From the NCBI GenBank assembly GCA_001600635.1, contig BCKL01000007.1:20363-84362 (forward strand): a stretch of DNA of 64,000 bases. Reading direction: 5' to 3'. This document shows, in pieces, positions 22,793 to 34,190 of the stretch (within the stretch, counting starts at the first letter, position 1; each line of letters opens with the position of its first letter). A program made the position numbers and the translations under genes. Source of the DNA: Leucosporidium creatinivorum. Lineage: Eukaryota; Basidiomycota; Microbotryomycetes; Leucosporidiales; Leucosporidiaceae. Below the pieces are notes generated by a model. That model saw nothing but the letters and a program-made list of their open reading frames with translations. It was not told the origin of the DNA and searched no databases.

Positions 22793-24059
22793 TTACATGA
22801 CTGCGAAAGGGGAAGACGAGCGGTCAGCGACGTAATCGAGGGGGCAGGAGTGGGGAAAAGCGTACTGATGCAGCACGAGTTCTGTGTAGCGTGGATGATA
22901 GGGCGAGTGGTCAGCGAGAGCTCGAGCAGCAGAAGCAAGGCCATCGAGTCGAACGCCGAGAACTCACCTGCTTCTTTGCCGTCTTGTAGAAGGTCTTGGA
23001 GCTGCGAGACAGGTTTAACGTGTCAGTCGAAGAGATTCCAACGCTGTGTATCCACTAGCGGTCACTCACGAAGCGGAAAGGGCAGCAGACTTGTCGACGA
23101 GCGAGTCGAGCTTCTCTCCTCGTTCCAGAACCGACTCGATGGTCTTGTGCTGTAGAGGTACGACTAGTCAGATCAGTCATCTCGCTGCAGACCATCGCCG
23201 AACGCACCAGAATGATCTTGGTCTCGTCGAGCTCCTGCTGCACCTTCATGATGGTATCGGCCTGCTTGGGGTCCTGATACTTGATCACGTAGTCGTTGAG
23301 CTGAGGGAAGTCGCACAAGTACTGCTTGCCCGCCGTCCTCGACTCCCTCGCCTTCTGCTCCCACACGCCCCTCTGCACCTGAGTCGTGAACTCGTCCAGG
23401 ATCTTGTTCAGCAGCGAGAAGGCCACGCGGACGGGGTAGTCCAAATCCGTGACAATGACGCCGGCGAGGTTGTCGGATGAGCGCGAGAAGACGTGCGCGG
23501 TGTAGTTGTTCTCCTGAATGGATTGGCGCTGGCCGGCGGAGGTGCGCTCGGCGACGGTGCGCGAGAAGAAGTTCATGAACTCGGCGATGCTGCGATGGCG
23601 CGAGAAGGTCAGCAATAGACCTAAAGCGTTGTATGTATCTTGACCATCTCCTCAGCTGCACCTGTACAGCCTCCCGCCGTGCCCGTCCGCCTCGCGAACA
23701 AACACGCGCGTGCCTCGTCCAGCAGCCAGCGCACCCGCTCTCGCCGTTCTGCAGGCTGGCCGGCTACTCTGCTACAGCTGAGCCACTCCCTGCAACGCTA
23801 CGAGCCTCGTCCTGCTGCTTCCACCTCCTCCGCCTCGCTCTCTCAAGCGCGTCCCGTGCATCTCCAACAGCTGGCTCATCGTCATCTTCCCCCCTCCTCC
23901 CTACACTCGATTGGACATCAGAAAGGACCATCAAACTAACCTCGACCTCTGGTAGAACGAGAAGCTGCTCAAATCGGAAGCAGCCGCCACCGCGACGGCT
24001 GGGACTCCAGGGTTGTGAGGCTCAACGGCGAGCACTTGAATCGAGAGGATCTTGACCAT
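22793..24059 (-). CDS. YKT6: R-SNARE Ykt6 (prenylated vesicle SNARE)
   Basis: The longin domain starts [19 protein letters not shown] and includes [48 protein letters not shown] and a SNARE region ([35 protein letters not shown]). The C-terminus is encoded by very small exons: [12 protein letters not shown], then 16 nt (NSCCI), then eight coding nucleotides giving IM and TAA at 22795-22793. The result, NSCCIIM, is the lipid-modified CCxxM box of Ykt6, normally palmitoylated and farnesylated. Length (about 200 residues) is standard. Ykt6 acts in ER-Golgi, intra-Golgi and vacuole fusion. Confidence 0.95.
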
Positions 24060-24520
24060 GGTGAGCGGCAGTAAGGTGTGCTGAGATGTGAAGAGGTGTG
24101 CTGGAAGGTCGTATGCGATTATGTGCAGACGACGAGGCGAGGCGAGCGAGCAGATGAGCGAGAGGGAGGAGGGAGAGTAGTTAGCTCGCGAAATTCAAGA
24201 CTAGTCGGCCGAGTTAGAAACGACGAGATGTGGAAATTGGATTTGAAGGCTCGCAGAGCTGCACAGTGACTCAAAGTGTACTCAAGCACCGCCTGAGCAA
24301 ATTACGGATGACTGCACCTCATCAGGTCGAGCCCGAGACCTCAGCTCGGCGTTAGCTTTCGTCGCTCTCTTGCCGGTGTTTGCTCTTCCTCGCGACATAC
24401 AGCTTCCTCAGAAGAGCTATGGGACACCGATAGCTCTGCCTCGCCCACTCGACCACATCTGTCACTCTCAGGGTTCTGTCCAACGACTGCAAGTTCCGCC
24501 GAGCCCTCTTCTTTGCACTC
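24060..24520. other. YKT6 promoter and 3' flank of the next minus-strand gene
   Basis: No gene or RNA recognised in this 461-bp stretch. Confidence 0.5.
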
Positions 24521-26106
24521 TCATCCTCTAGTATAACTTTGATAAGGCAACTCCCTCACGCTCTCCCCACTCCCATCCCCATTCCAGCTACTCCCTCCAC
24601 CAGGCGTGGTCAACCTTGTGGGCGGCCTCGGATCCAAGCCGGCGAAGGGGACCTCCTGGGCAGGGTGCTCGGGAACGGAGTGTAGGTAGCCTTGCGGTGG
24701 AAGAGTCGGCGGGTAACGAAGAGAGCTGGGGAGTACGGACTCGCTTGGCGAAGGGAGGGCGTCGTAAGCTCCGCTGCTGGCGCTGCCGACCGGTGTCGAG
24801 CGAACGCCGAACCCAGCGCCAGAGCCTCTGTACGCTCCCAGCCCTCCTCCACGAGTATGGTCCCCTCCATCATACACCTCCGGTACACCCACCCTCGGCC
24901 CCGTTGACAAAGATCCTCCAGCAGCGCTCATCGCCATCTGCATCGAGCCGAACCTCGGAGCATCCAAGTCGACCGGCGAAGCAGCCGAGTACCCGCTGGG
25001 TGGCCTTCCCGCTGCGATCTTTCCTCTCCACGCCTGGATGGGGTGGGAGAAAGAGAGGCTCCTCCTCCTCGCCGCCCCGAAAGCGCCGAGCATCCCTCCT
25101 CCCTCGGCCGCCGAAGGAGAGCCAGCTGACGTTGGGCCTTTCTCTTGACTCCCGGTAGTGGTGGATGACGGTCGACGACGACGGAGGTAGAAGAAGAGAA
25201 GGAGGGCAATGGCGGCCGAGAGGGCCACCCCGCCGACCGTGCAGCCTGCAACGAGCGCGACGTTGGTGCCGCTGGACGTGGACGAGGCGGGAAGAATGGT
25301 CGCGCTGGGAGACGTGGAGGAGGATGTCGGGGAAGAGGTGATGTTTGATGATGAGGAGGATGTGCTTGATGTAGAGGTTCTGCGAGCAGCGATGGAGCGT
25401 TCAGTCTCAACTCGGCGAAGCTGGACTTTGAACGATTCAGCTTACGAGGCGTAAGTGAAGAGCTGAGGCGAGGCAGAGGAAAGACTACTGGCAAGAGCAG
25501 CCATTGACGCAGTCGCCAGCTGCCCAGGATTCCGCCGTAAGCAACCGTCGGTGGATCCTGCGCCGAGCGTCAGCGCGGTGCTCAGCTCGTGAGAAACTCG
25601 ACTCCTACCTGGCTGCACTGTCTGATAGCCGACGTTGTAGACGCTTCCATTGTTGTTGTGGATCTCGACGCCTGGGGATTGATGCGGACTTAGCCGAGTT
25701 CGTGTTTCTCGGCGCCGAGGTTACAAGCTCACCGAGAGCTGCTCCAGCAGGGAAGTCACACAGCCACACAAACGAGCCGAGACCACCCGTAAAAACGACA
25801 GTGTTGATCTTCTCGGAGAAGTAGCCCTGTGAACTCTGAGGTCAGCGGTTGTTCTCGCCGAGAGAGGGGTCGCGCTCACGTTGTTCTGGATGTAGACTGT
25901 TGAAGACGAGTCAGCTTCATTCATCTTGAGTACGAGCTTTCAGACTCACTCTGCAGGTTTTCATCGTTGTCGGCCACTGCAAGACAGACAAAAGCTCAGC
26001 TCAGCCCTCCGAGGTGTCCCTCCCCGAGCTCACCGCCTGTACTTGACCAGGTGATGGTAGCATTCTCGCACTGCGTCAGCGTCGGTACACTGATCTGTAG
26101 CGACAT
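24521..26106 (-). CDS. Single-pass membrane protein with Ser/Thr-rich ectodomain
   Basis: Seven small exons encode an ectodomain starting MSLQISVPTLTQCENATITW and containing NTVVFTGGLGSFVWLCDFPAG. Next come a Ser/Thr-rich stalk (TSTSSTSSSSNITSSPTSSS), a transmembrane segment (VGGVALSAAIALLLFFYL) with a basic stop-transfer RRRR, and a Ser/Gly/Pro-rich cytoplasmic tail ending ELPYQSYTRG. The layout is that of fungal surface sensors or stalked cell-wall proteins (Mid2/Wsc-like in outline), but I recognise no specific family. No signal peptide precedes MSLQI. The motif would normally follow one, so an upstream exon in 26107-26540 may be missing from this model. Confidence 0.65.
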
Positions 26107-26587
26107 TGTCGAGCAAAAGTGGAGCTGAACGACGGAGCAGAAAGGCGAAACACTTGCAAGTTCGCCGCCCCGACGAACGGGGAGTCCCTTGGAGGGCGGG
26201 GGTGTGTGCGGTGAAATCGGTCGAGAGCTGTGCGTCGGGTGTGGAAGCGGAAGATGGGTGACGGGAAGCGAGGCGCTCGGTGAAGCTCGGCTTGGATCAC
26301 TCGGCGTTGAAGGGGCGAGTCTCGGCGGGAGAGAAAACCAAGAGCTGCATAGCAATTGTGCTACTTAGATTAGGATAGCTATTCGAGAACAGCAAAGTCA
26401 GCTCATCGCCGGTATCTCCAGAATCGCGAGTCGAACTCACCTCAGCTACGAGCGCCGAGCGGAAGTCGAGAACGAGCACATCTAAAGCAAGCGAATTGAT
26501 CCCTCGTCGAGCATCTGTATCATAGGAGCAGATCAAATTAGTTCTCCTCCGTCCCGTGACGCTCCGAATGCCGCAAGCTACTCACCT
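26107..26587. other. Intergenic region, possible unmodelled signal-peptide exon
   Basis: It holds the promoter of the Ser/Thr-rich membrane protein gene and the 3' flank of the F-box-like gene. Short minus-strand frames (for example MQLLVFSPAETR near 26350) could be 5' exon material, but I cannot connect them reliably. Confidence 0.35.
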
Positions 26588-28320
26588 TCACAGCGGCATA
26601 CGAATCTCCCTCTCAAAGCCATCCTCCTTGCTCGCCCTCGTCAAATGGAAGCTCTTCTTCGACACATGCGCATCCCACAGCAGCTTGATGTGCGTGATCG
26701 TCGTCGTCTGGACCATGGCGATGAGAGCAGCGAGCGCGGGACAGTCGACGATGGCGCGCCAGGTCGACTCGAACTTGAGGAGCTGCTTGGGAGGTTCATC
26801 GGGGGTCCAGGGGCCGAGGATGAGCTGCTCGAGGTCGGGGAAGCACTGGAGGAAGGCGTTGAAGAGCTCGAGGCGGGCCGGGTTCTGTGTAAAGCGAAGT
26901 TAGCTCGGCGAGCGAGTGTGGCTCGGGCAGAGGAGGGGCGACGGGGACGGACCTTGTTGCTGAGCGTGAACGGGTGAGCTTGAGCTCCTGCGAAGAGCTT
27001 GACGGACTGGACCGAAGGTAGCGAGAAGGAGAAATCTTGGGTGGTGTAGCCTTTGAACAAGCCAGTGTCGAGGAGGACCAAAGCGCGGAGGTCGGTGAAT
27101 CGCAGAGACTCGAGAAAGTGAAGGATGCTGCCCTTGCGTTGCTGTTCTCCGGCGTTATGAATGTCGGCAAATGAGACTTCGTCCAGCTCGAGCGTGCGAA
27201 GGGGAAGCTTCTGCGACAGCGGCGCCGAATCGATGAGCCCTGCGACCGACACCTGTTGAGGAAGGACTCACCTGCAGGCCGTTCAGCGCGCTTCCGAGCA
27301 CGATCTTGTCGGCGATAGCGTCGAGAACTTCCGGCTCGTAGCTTCCCGTCAGCTTGAGTGTGGCGAGAGTCAAGATGCACCCTTCGACGCCGACGATTCC
27401 CACGCCGTTGGCGAGGCATTCCAGCTGCTCCAGCGCGGGAGATTCCCTGAAGAGAGTTCTAGCGGTGGTCAAGTCCGTCTTGAAGCGCTGCAGCCTCGGG
27501 AGCTGAGTGGAAAACGAGTACTGCCTGTCTTCGAAGTCGCCGTATCCGAAAAGCTCGAAAGATCGCAAGGAGGGGAGTCGCGAGATGGCCTTCGTCAGGT
27601 AGCTCGGGACGACCATCGCTTTCTGGTCGTCCATCGGCAGCTCGCGGAGGACGAGGGTCGTCACGTTGAATAAGAGAGGGAAGACGGCAGCGCCGAGGTA
27701 GGAAGGGGGGTCAGGAGGATAGTAGGTGAGTTCGGTGAGGGAGGAGCACATAGGCTCTTGGGTGAGACAGGCCATTCTGCGGTCGTGCATCTAGGTCCAG
27801 ACGGTCTTGCGGCGCCAGACGACGGCATTGACGACTCGGTAGAGGTGGCGGTTCAGGAAGCGAAGAGCGGAGGCGACTCCGTCGTCTTCCTCGGCGATCA
27901 TGACAAGGAGCTCGGGCTTGAGGTCGAGGAAGGTCGTCGGAGGCTTTGGCTCAGCCTGGAGGCTCGATTCTGCATAACCGACGAGGTCAGTGGAAGACTC
28001 GCTGGGAGAGGCTGTAGGTAGCACTTACGGATTGGGCTTCCTGCGCTTCTTGACAGGGCTGTCAGCAGCTCCTCCAGCAGCTCCTGAAGCGCCTCCGCCT
28101 TGAGCTGCACCCGAACGATGCTGCATGATCTGGCGACGCGACTCTTCGAGGTGTTCCGTAGGATGAGCTGAATTTGTAGGTCACTAGGGCTCCCAAGAAG
28201 CTGTCGATTAAAAGCTGTACGAGAGTCGAGAAGCGAGCGACGCGTGGATGGCAGGAGGAAGAGCTGCGATTCAGCTCGCAACGCGCTTTGCCCTCCCTCC
28301 AAATCGCTCGTGCACCTCAT
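26588..28320 (-). CDS. F-box/LRR-like protein, model contains an in-frame TAG
   Basis: The F-box-like segment reads TTFLDLKPELLVMIAEEDDG and FLNRHLYRVVNAVVWRR, followed by leucine-rich repeat-like sequence (FPLLFNVTTLVLRELPMDD, ISRLPSLRSFELFGYG, CILTLATLKLTGSYEPEVLD). It ends FEREIRMPL with TGA at 26590-26588. Such proteins are usually SCF substrate receptors. The frame is broken by TAG at 27793-27791 just after the F-box-like part. A 45-nt intron (GTCGTC...CTAG) could remove it but lacks a clear CTGAC branch site. An intron of only 19 nt would be needed near 27255, or a 49-nt alternative beginning further upstream. The 5' exon in frame starts near 28320, only 58 bp from the CTF18 start. It may be a real gene or a young pseudogene. 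Confidence 0.5.
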
Positions 28321-28378
28321 CAGCTCGTTTCGCCTGCTCTCGACTAGCGTACAAGGCTACATCTCCCACTACCCACCC
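28321..28378. promoter_or_regulatory. Very short divergent interval before CTF18
   Basis: If the F-box-like start at 28320 is right, only 58 bp separate two divergent start codons, and the promoters would overlap coding sequence. The in-frame exon of the F-box-like gene is more secure up to about 28127 than beyond it, so the true interval may be nearer 250 bp. Confidence 0.3.
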
Positions 28379-31300
28379 ATGGAGGCGCCTCTCTCACCGT
28401 CACGCCGAGGCAACGCCCTCCCAGTCGCGCCAACTCCTCGCAAGCGGATCGTTTTCGAAGAGGACGACGACTTCTTCGCCGCTGCAGCGCTAGCGGAAGC
28501 AGAGGATGCTGAAGCTGAGCAGGAGCAGCATCAGCCCGAAGAACAGCCGCCTCCATCGTCGTCGCCGGTGAAGGAACGCGTCCCCGTCGCGTCGACTTCA
28601 TTCGCTGCAATTCCCAGGACTACGCCTGCAGCCCTTGAGCGTGAGGATACAGAGGTTATCAGCAGGCCAGGCGTGAAAGAAGGCAAGAGGAGGATTGTAC
28701 TGGAAGCTGAGGACGGCTTTGGCGACGGGATGGACTTTGAAGGTGCGCAGAAGCGTGCTGTAGTCGATGACCGAGCTCGTACTGACCGCAATGATCTGTA
28801 TAGAAGAGCTGCCTGCACCTCGCCCTGCTCCCTCGACTTCTCGCGCCTCCCTCCCGACTCGCGATTTCTCGGCGCGCTTCAACAACCTCCCCGGACTCAA
28901 CCTCAACCTCCGTCCAGGCGAGTTCGAAGCTGCTCCCATCACCGCTACAACACTCGATGGACGGAAGATCACGTTCCCTCGACGCAAGAAGCTTGAAACT
29001 TGGAAAGATTCGGCGGCTCAGAAGGTGAGCACGGCTCGCTACCCCTCCGCCGAGCTAGCTGCTGACTCGGCGCTCTACTCGCAGAAGGAGGACTCGGTCG
29101 CGCTCGCTAAGCTGGCCGGCTCGATGCTCGAGGTACCGTATGGTCGCATGGTCGAGGAGATCGCGAGCGCAACGCTGCTCGCCAAGAAGCAAGCTCTCGC
29201 TGATGCGTGAGCCTGCCCTTCTCGGTTTCCCATGGACCCGATCCTCGAGTCTGACACCCATCTACACAGCACGAACTCCGCAATGGACGAAGACGCTCCG
29301 CAAGATCCTGCCGGCGCCGATGGTACCCTCTGGACTGACCGCTACCGACCGAAGCGCTTCACCGACTTGCTCGGCGATGAGGTGAGTTGACCTCGCCTCG
29401 ATCATTCTAGCTCGAGTCGCTCACCTTCCCATCTCACAGCGCGTACATCGCTCAGCCCTCCTCTGGCTCAAGGAGTGGGACCAGTGCGTGTTCAAGGGCG
29501 CCAACTCGAAGACTTCGGGAGCGGCGGCCGAGCTCAAGCGCGAGCGACGGAAGAAGCGAGCGAGGGATGGCAAGTTTGACGTCACGCCAGAAGCTGGAGA
29601 GGGAGAGCAGGTGAGCTCTTGGTGCTGTACGATGTCGTTGCGAAGCTGACGAGACTTCGCGTGCAGGCTGCCGACCCTTTCGGCCGACCACAAGAGAAGG
29701 TACGATCTCTCTCGGACCCTGACCCTACATCTCGTTGACCTTGCTCACTCGACACCACAGATCCTTCTCCTCTGTGGCCCACCAGGACTCGGCAAGACGA
29801 CGCTCGCCTACGTTCTCGCCCGCCAAGCCGGCTACCAGGTCCTCGAGGTCAACGCCTCCGACGACCGCACTGGCAAGGTCGTCGAGGACCGCATTCGCAA
29901 TGCTTTGGAAAGTCGCGCGCTCACGATGGATGGTGGGATGGCGGGCAACAAGCCGACGTGTGTTGTGGTTGATGAGGTGGATGGAGCGGGAGGTGGAGGA
30001 GAGTCGGTGAGTGGACTCGAGGGGAGCTGAAAGGTGCGGCCGCTGATCGCTCTCACTTCGTAAAGAGCTTTGTTCGTACTCTCGTCAAGCTGGTGACTGA
30101 GGGAAGCTCGACCAGGAAATACAAGGGTACGTCGGTCGCCTTCGTTTTTTGCTCGGCGATCAAGCTGACGGACTTCGTCGCGCAGGCAAGGGAAAGAAGG
30201 ACCGACCACTTCTCCGACCCATCATCTGCATCTGCAACGACCTGTACGCTACGTCGATGCTCATCACCGAGACTCGGCTGACCCGCTCCTTTGACAGCTA
30301 CGCCCCCGTCCTTCGACCTCTACGACCGCTCGCCAAGATTGTTCGCTTCAGCCCACCGACCAACGCCATGCTCGTCTCCCGTCTCAAGAACATCTGCACG
30401 GAAGAAGGACTCGGTGCGGATGCCAAGAACTTGACGATGCTCGCCGAAGTCGCTGAGGGCGATCTTCGCAGCTGCTTAAACACGCTGCAGGTGAGCTAGG
30501 GCTCCTCGCTCTGCTTCTCATCCGCCAGAACTGACTCATGCGTCTGTCCACAGTTCATCAAGCGCAAGAGCACTGTCGTCGACGAGGCGGCCATTCGCTC
30601 TACCGTGGTCGGCCTCAAGGACACCGGCACCTCCTCAACGCAGGTCATCGACCGTCTCTTCAAGAAGCCTCCTCGCAAGAAGGGTGGAGGAGGCAGCGAC
30701 GACCGCTTCGTCAACCGCATCGTTCGCGATGTGCAGACTTGCGGCGAGTACGAGAAGATCTCGCAAGGTGCGCCGAGTCGATCCTTCTCGCTATTCACGA
30801 TCGCTGGCTGAACTTCGGACCCACAGGCTGCTTCGAAAACTACCTCGGCGCCCGCCAGCTTACCGACACCTGGCCGAGGATCCTCGAGGCGACCGACTGG
30901 CTCTTCCTCTACGACCGTCTCGATGGCCGCCTGCGCTCCGACAGGGACTACGAGCTGCTCGCCTATGTCCCCTACGCCTTCGTGCCCTGGTACAAGCTCT
31001 TCAGTAGCCATACTCAAGCGCCCATGGAGTTCCCCAAGTCGGATTACGAGGTGAGCTTCTCGCAGGACCAGCTTCACCGAGCGCGAGGACTGATCGGAGC
31101 TCCTCTCCTGCAGGCCTACCTCAAGCGTGTCGCGCACCAGGAGATCGTCCAGACTTTCACCGCGACCATGCCCCACGCTCTCAAGACCCTCTTCACTGGT
31201 CCCAACATCGTCGCCGAGCTGCTGCCCATGCTCAACCGTATCATCGCTCCCGATCTCAAGCCGGTAAGTTCCACGGCTGCCTGCTGTCCTCTTTCGTGCT

Positions 31301-32010
31301 TGCTGACCCTGCTCTCCCGCTCGCAGGTCAACAGCCAGCTCATCAAGGCCGAAGAACGCGCCGTAATGCTCAAGCTCATCTCGACCATGCTCGGCATGAA
31401 GCTCTCCTTCGTGCAAGACAAAAACGAGGATGGCCAGCTAACGTACAAGTTGGATCCGTGAGTCTGCTCCAACTATCCTTGTGCGCGAGAAGCGCACGCT
31501 GATCATCCTTCGCCGCCCTCAGTCCCATCGACGTCTTCATCCACTTTGATGGCAAGCGTGCCAGCGACATGGCTCCTTCTCGTTACGCTGTTCGACATCT
31601 CATCACTCGCGAGGTTCGTCCTCACTCGGTTTGATCTTGACGGCCTGCTCGCTGACACTCTCGGCGCGCAGATGGAAGCCGAGGAGATCCGTCGTTCCCA
31701 AGGCGAAGGCGTCACGCACAACGCTTCCGACATTATCGCCGCCTACAACCTGTGCGTTCTCCTGTCTCCTCCCTACCGCTCCTCTCGCTGACCCTCTATC
31801 TCAACCCACAGCAAACCCGTCCAAGCGAAAGCCGAAGTCAAAGAAGCGATCGACTTCTTCGGCCGAGCCATCATCGCCAAGCCTCTCTCGACTCAAGAAG
31901 CAGCTGCTCTTCCCGCGATGCCTCCGGCGCAGAAGGCGGTGTATAGGTGGCATGAGGGCTTCTCGAATGCAGTCAAGGTGACCAAGAAGGTCGCGGATTT
32001 CCTAGTGTAG
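28379..32010 (+). CDS. CTF18: Alternative clamp-loader large subunit Ctf18
   Basis: Replaces Rfc1 in the Ctf18-RFC clamp loader, which acts on PCNA at forks and supports sister-chromatid cohesion. The N-terminus is acidic (EEDDDFFAAAALAEAEDAEA). The AAA+ core shows LWTDRYRPKRFTDLLGDE, Walker A LCGPPGLGKTTLAYVLARQ, VLEVNASDDRT, Walker B VVVDEVDG, PIICICNDLYATSM, and the later helical domain LAEVAEGDLRSCLNTLQFIK. The C-terminal part includes CFENYLGARQLTDTWPRILE. It ends VTKKVADFLV with TAG at 32008-32010. The first intron (28755-28803, 49 nt) shifts the frame between two long open segments and has a CTGAC site. About 14 exons. Confidence 0.93.
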
Positions 32011-32431
32011 AGGGCGGGTGAGCGTGTAGCTTGAGGTTGGGGGACGAAGTGCTGTAGCGTGGTGTGTTTATGTGCTTGTAAGATCAACCTTATCCCTAGC
32101 CACTTCTCGTCGGTTGAGTAGAGGACTCGCGAGTCCATTCAGCCCGCTCGCGAGTTCAGGTCTTTCTTCGTCAGGACTCTCGGTTTGTTGTGCAAGGAGT
32201 GCACTACTTTTCAAAGCATGACTATCGGTCTCCGACTCGTCACATATAAGATGGCGGGTCAGTCGTATTGTCTGTCATCGGGAAGCTATCCAAAGCCGAG
32301 TTGGCGCCGAGATGAGCTTGAACGGACTCGTGAGCTACTTGGGCTGGGACCTGTCGAGGTGAACAAGGCTCAGTCAGCTTCTACTCATCGTTTCTACTCC
32401 AGCGAAGCCTTCAGACTCTCGTCGAGAGAGC
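32011..32431. other. Convergent 3' region of CTF18 and the small minus-strand gene
   Basis: Two genes point toward each other here. It should contain both polyadenylation regions. No gene is seen. Confidence 0.5.
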
Positions 32432-32835
32432 TTACGCCGCGCTGTCGCCGACGAGCAGGGCGTGAAGAGTCGCTTCGATGGCCTCGAGGCGCGAGTTGGT
32501 CGCCTCCTTGAAGCTCGCGTACTCGAGCTTGAGGGTTTTGAGGCTCTCGGCGGCGGTACTCTCGGTAGGGCTAGCCTCGCCGGCTGCGAAAGGTCGAGAG
32601 GAGGAAGAAGGTCAGCTTCCTCGGCGACAACCTAGGAGAGCGAGGACTGACCGGGAACGGGATCCTTGTCGATCTCCAGAGTCTCTGAACCCTCGTTGAG
32701 GCGAAGAGGAGGAGTGGAACTCGTAGAACGCCCTGGGGAGTTTAAAGTCAGCAGCGAGAGATGAAGCCGAGCAAGCGGCTCACCAATAGGCGTTTCGAGG
32801 CCGGAACGACGACGGAGCTCTGCAATGCTGTCCAT
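32432..32835 (-). CDS. Small coiled-coil protein, about 94 residues
   Basis: Three exons: MDSIAELRRRSGLETPIG, then RSTSSTPPLRLNEGSETLEI with a DKDPVP end, then AGEASPTESTAAESLKTLKL followed by a predicted coiled coil (EYASFKEATNSRLEAIEATL) and TAA at 32434-32432. Both introns have GTGAG/GTCAG donors and CTGAC sites, and all phases agree, which supports a real gene. I do not recognise the family. Its size and C-terminal coiled coil would fit a small kinetochore or complex-assembly subunit, but this is only a shape argument. An upstream in-frame ATG exists near 32960. Confidence 0.6.
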
Positions 32836-33148
32836 TGTACGTTTCTTCCTTGGCTGGGGTCGCTGAGGTGAAGAGACGAAAGCTGAGGGATGAGGGAAGA
32901 GTGAACGAGATGAGAGCTCGGCGACGGCCGACTTGAGCTCGGCCAGGGGCTCACTGGTCATAGAGCTAGCGACAACGCTATAGAGAGCTCGAACAATTAT
33001 CAAGTGTATCTTCAGTACACTCGCTGCTCCTCTCCAGCCTCTCGCTGCTTTACAGCGCGTGCCCGCCTTCGCATGTGAGGCGCTTTCAGCTCTTCGATTC
33101 TACCGCTACCTCGTCGACCGTCTCACCTCAACTCGTTGGCCAGCTCGA
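32836..33148. other. Divergent promoter region
   Basis: Lies between the starts of the small minus-strand coiled-coil gene and the plus-strand coiled-coil gene. Nothing else recognised. Confidence 0.5.
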
Positions 33149-33954
33149 ATGCCCTCTACACAATATCATCTACCGCCTTCACCCCTCGGCGGTCGACTCA
33201 CACGGCCCGTCCTCTCGCCGCTCGACACAGAAGCCCTAGACTCGAGCTCGAACAAGCATCCTACCGCGCCTCTCAAGCACTGGCCTGCTAGCAACGACTA
33301 CGTCGATTCTCCTACAGTGGCCTCGCCCGCCGTTGCCTCGTCTCAATCGCACTCGCATAGCCACGACGCTCGCGCCCTCAAGCCGGAGAGCTCAGCTACG
33401 GCCGTCATCTTCAACAAGCTCGAAGATATCAAGCAGCTGCAGGAGAACATTGCACTCGACCATGCGCGACTAGAAAAGGTCGGGACTGGCAGCGACTGGG
33501 CCGAGTGGAGGGCGGCCAAGGAGGATGAGGGGGAGAGCGCAACGGTCGGAGCGCCTGGGAGGAGCAAGGAGGAGAAGGACAAGAGCAGCAAGAGCTACGA
33601 GAGCATGGCGGAGGAGTTTCAGCAGCGCCAGGAAGGCATCGAGGGCATCATGGACAAGGTGCGTCGCTAGTCTCCTTCAGGCGCTCGGACTGCAGGCTGT
33701 AGCGAGGCTGCTGTGCAGCTCATGCTGACTCTTACTCAATGCAGCTTTCGCTACTCTCCACCGCTCTGAAAGAGTTCCACACCCTCCCCTCCCCTTCTCT
33801 CTTCTCCGACGGCCGACCATCGCACGGACCTCCTCGCTCTCGCGCGGCCGCCAAAGCTGCCACCGCTTCGGGAGTCTACGACGCCAAAGCGCGTGCCCCC
33901 TCGGCTGCTTCCACGCCTCTGCGACCGAGTCGGGACCGCCAGATCAGCGAGTGA
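33149..33954 (+). CDS. Coiled-coil protein of unknown function
   Basis: Starts MPSTQYHLPPSPLGGRLTRP. After a disordered Ser/His stretch (SSQSHSHSHDARAL) comes a predicted coiled coil, FNKLEDIKQLQENIALDHAR and ESMAEEFQQRQEGIEGIMDK, interrupted by one intron (33657 to about 33743). It then resumes as LSLLSTALKEFHTLPSPSLF. A basic Ala-rich tail ends SRDRQISE with TGA at 33952-33954. About 240 residues. A GTGAG-like donor overlaps the stop, so an alternative isoform that splices to the exon at 34060 is conceivable. Family not recognised. Confidence 0.6.
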
Positions 33955-34190
33955 GCAGCCTCGGCTTGAGCGTGAGCGGGTTCGGAGTTGGAGAGGGTGA
34001 GTCTATCTGCTCATTTTCGCACGCTGTTACCTCGCGGCTCATCGGCTCTGCCTTGCAGATCACCCACAAGCCACCGCGCTCCCCTCGCCCTCCTCCTCCG
34101 CACGCGTCGGCGCAGCGTCCTGCTCGCGCAGCTTCCCCCCTTCCGCGTCAACTCGTTGCACGACGCCCTTCCACCTCCACCACCAACGAT

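Noticed and set aside
30496-31416. 306-codon minus-strand frame
   Set aside because: Antisense shadow of CTF18, whose plus-strand exons have clear RFC-type motifs and splice sites.
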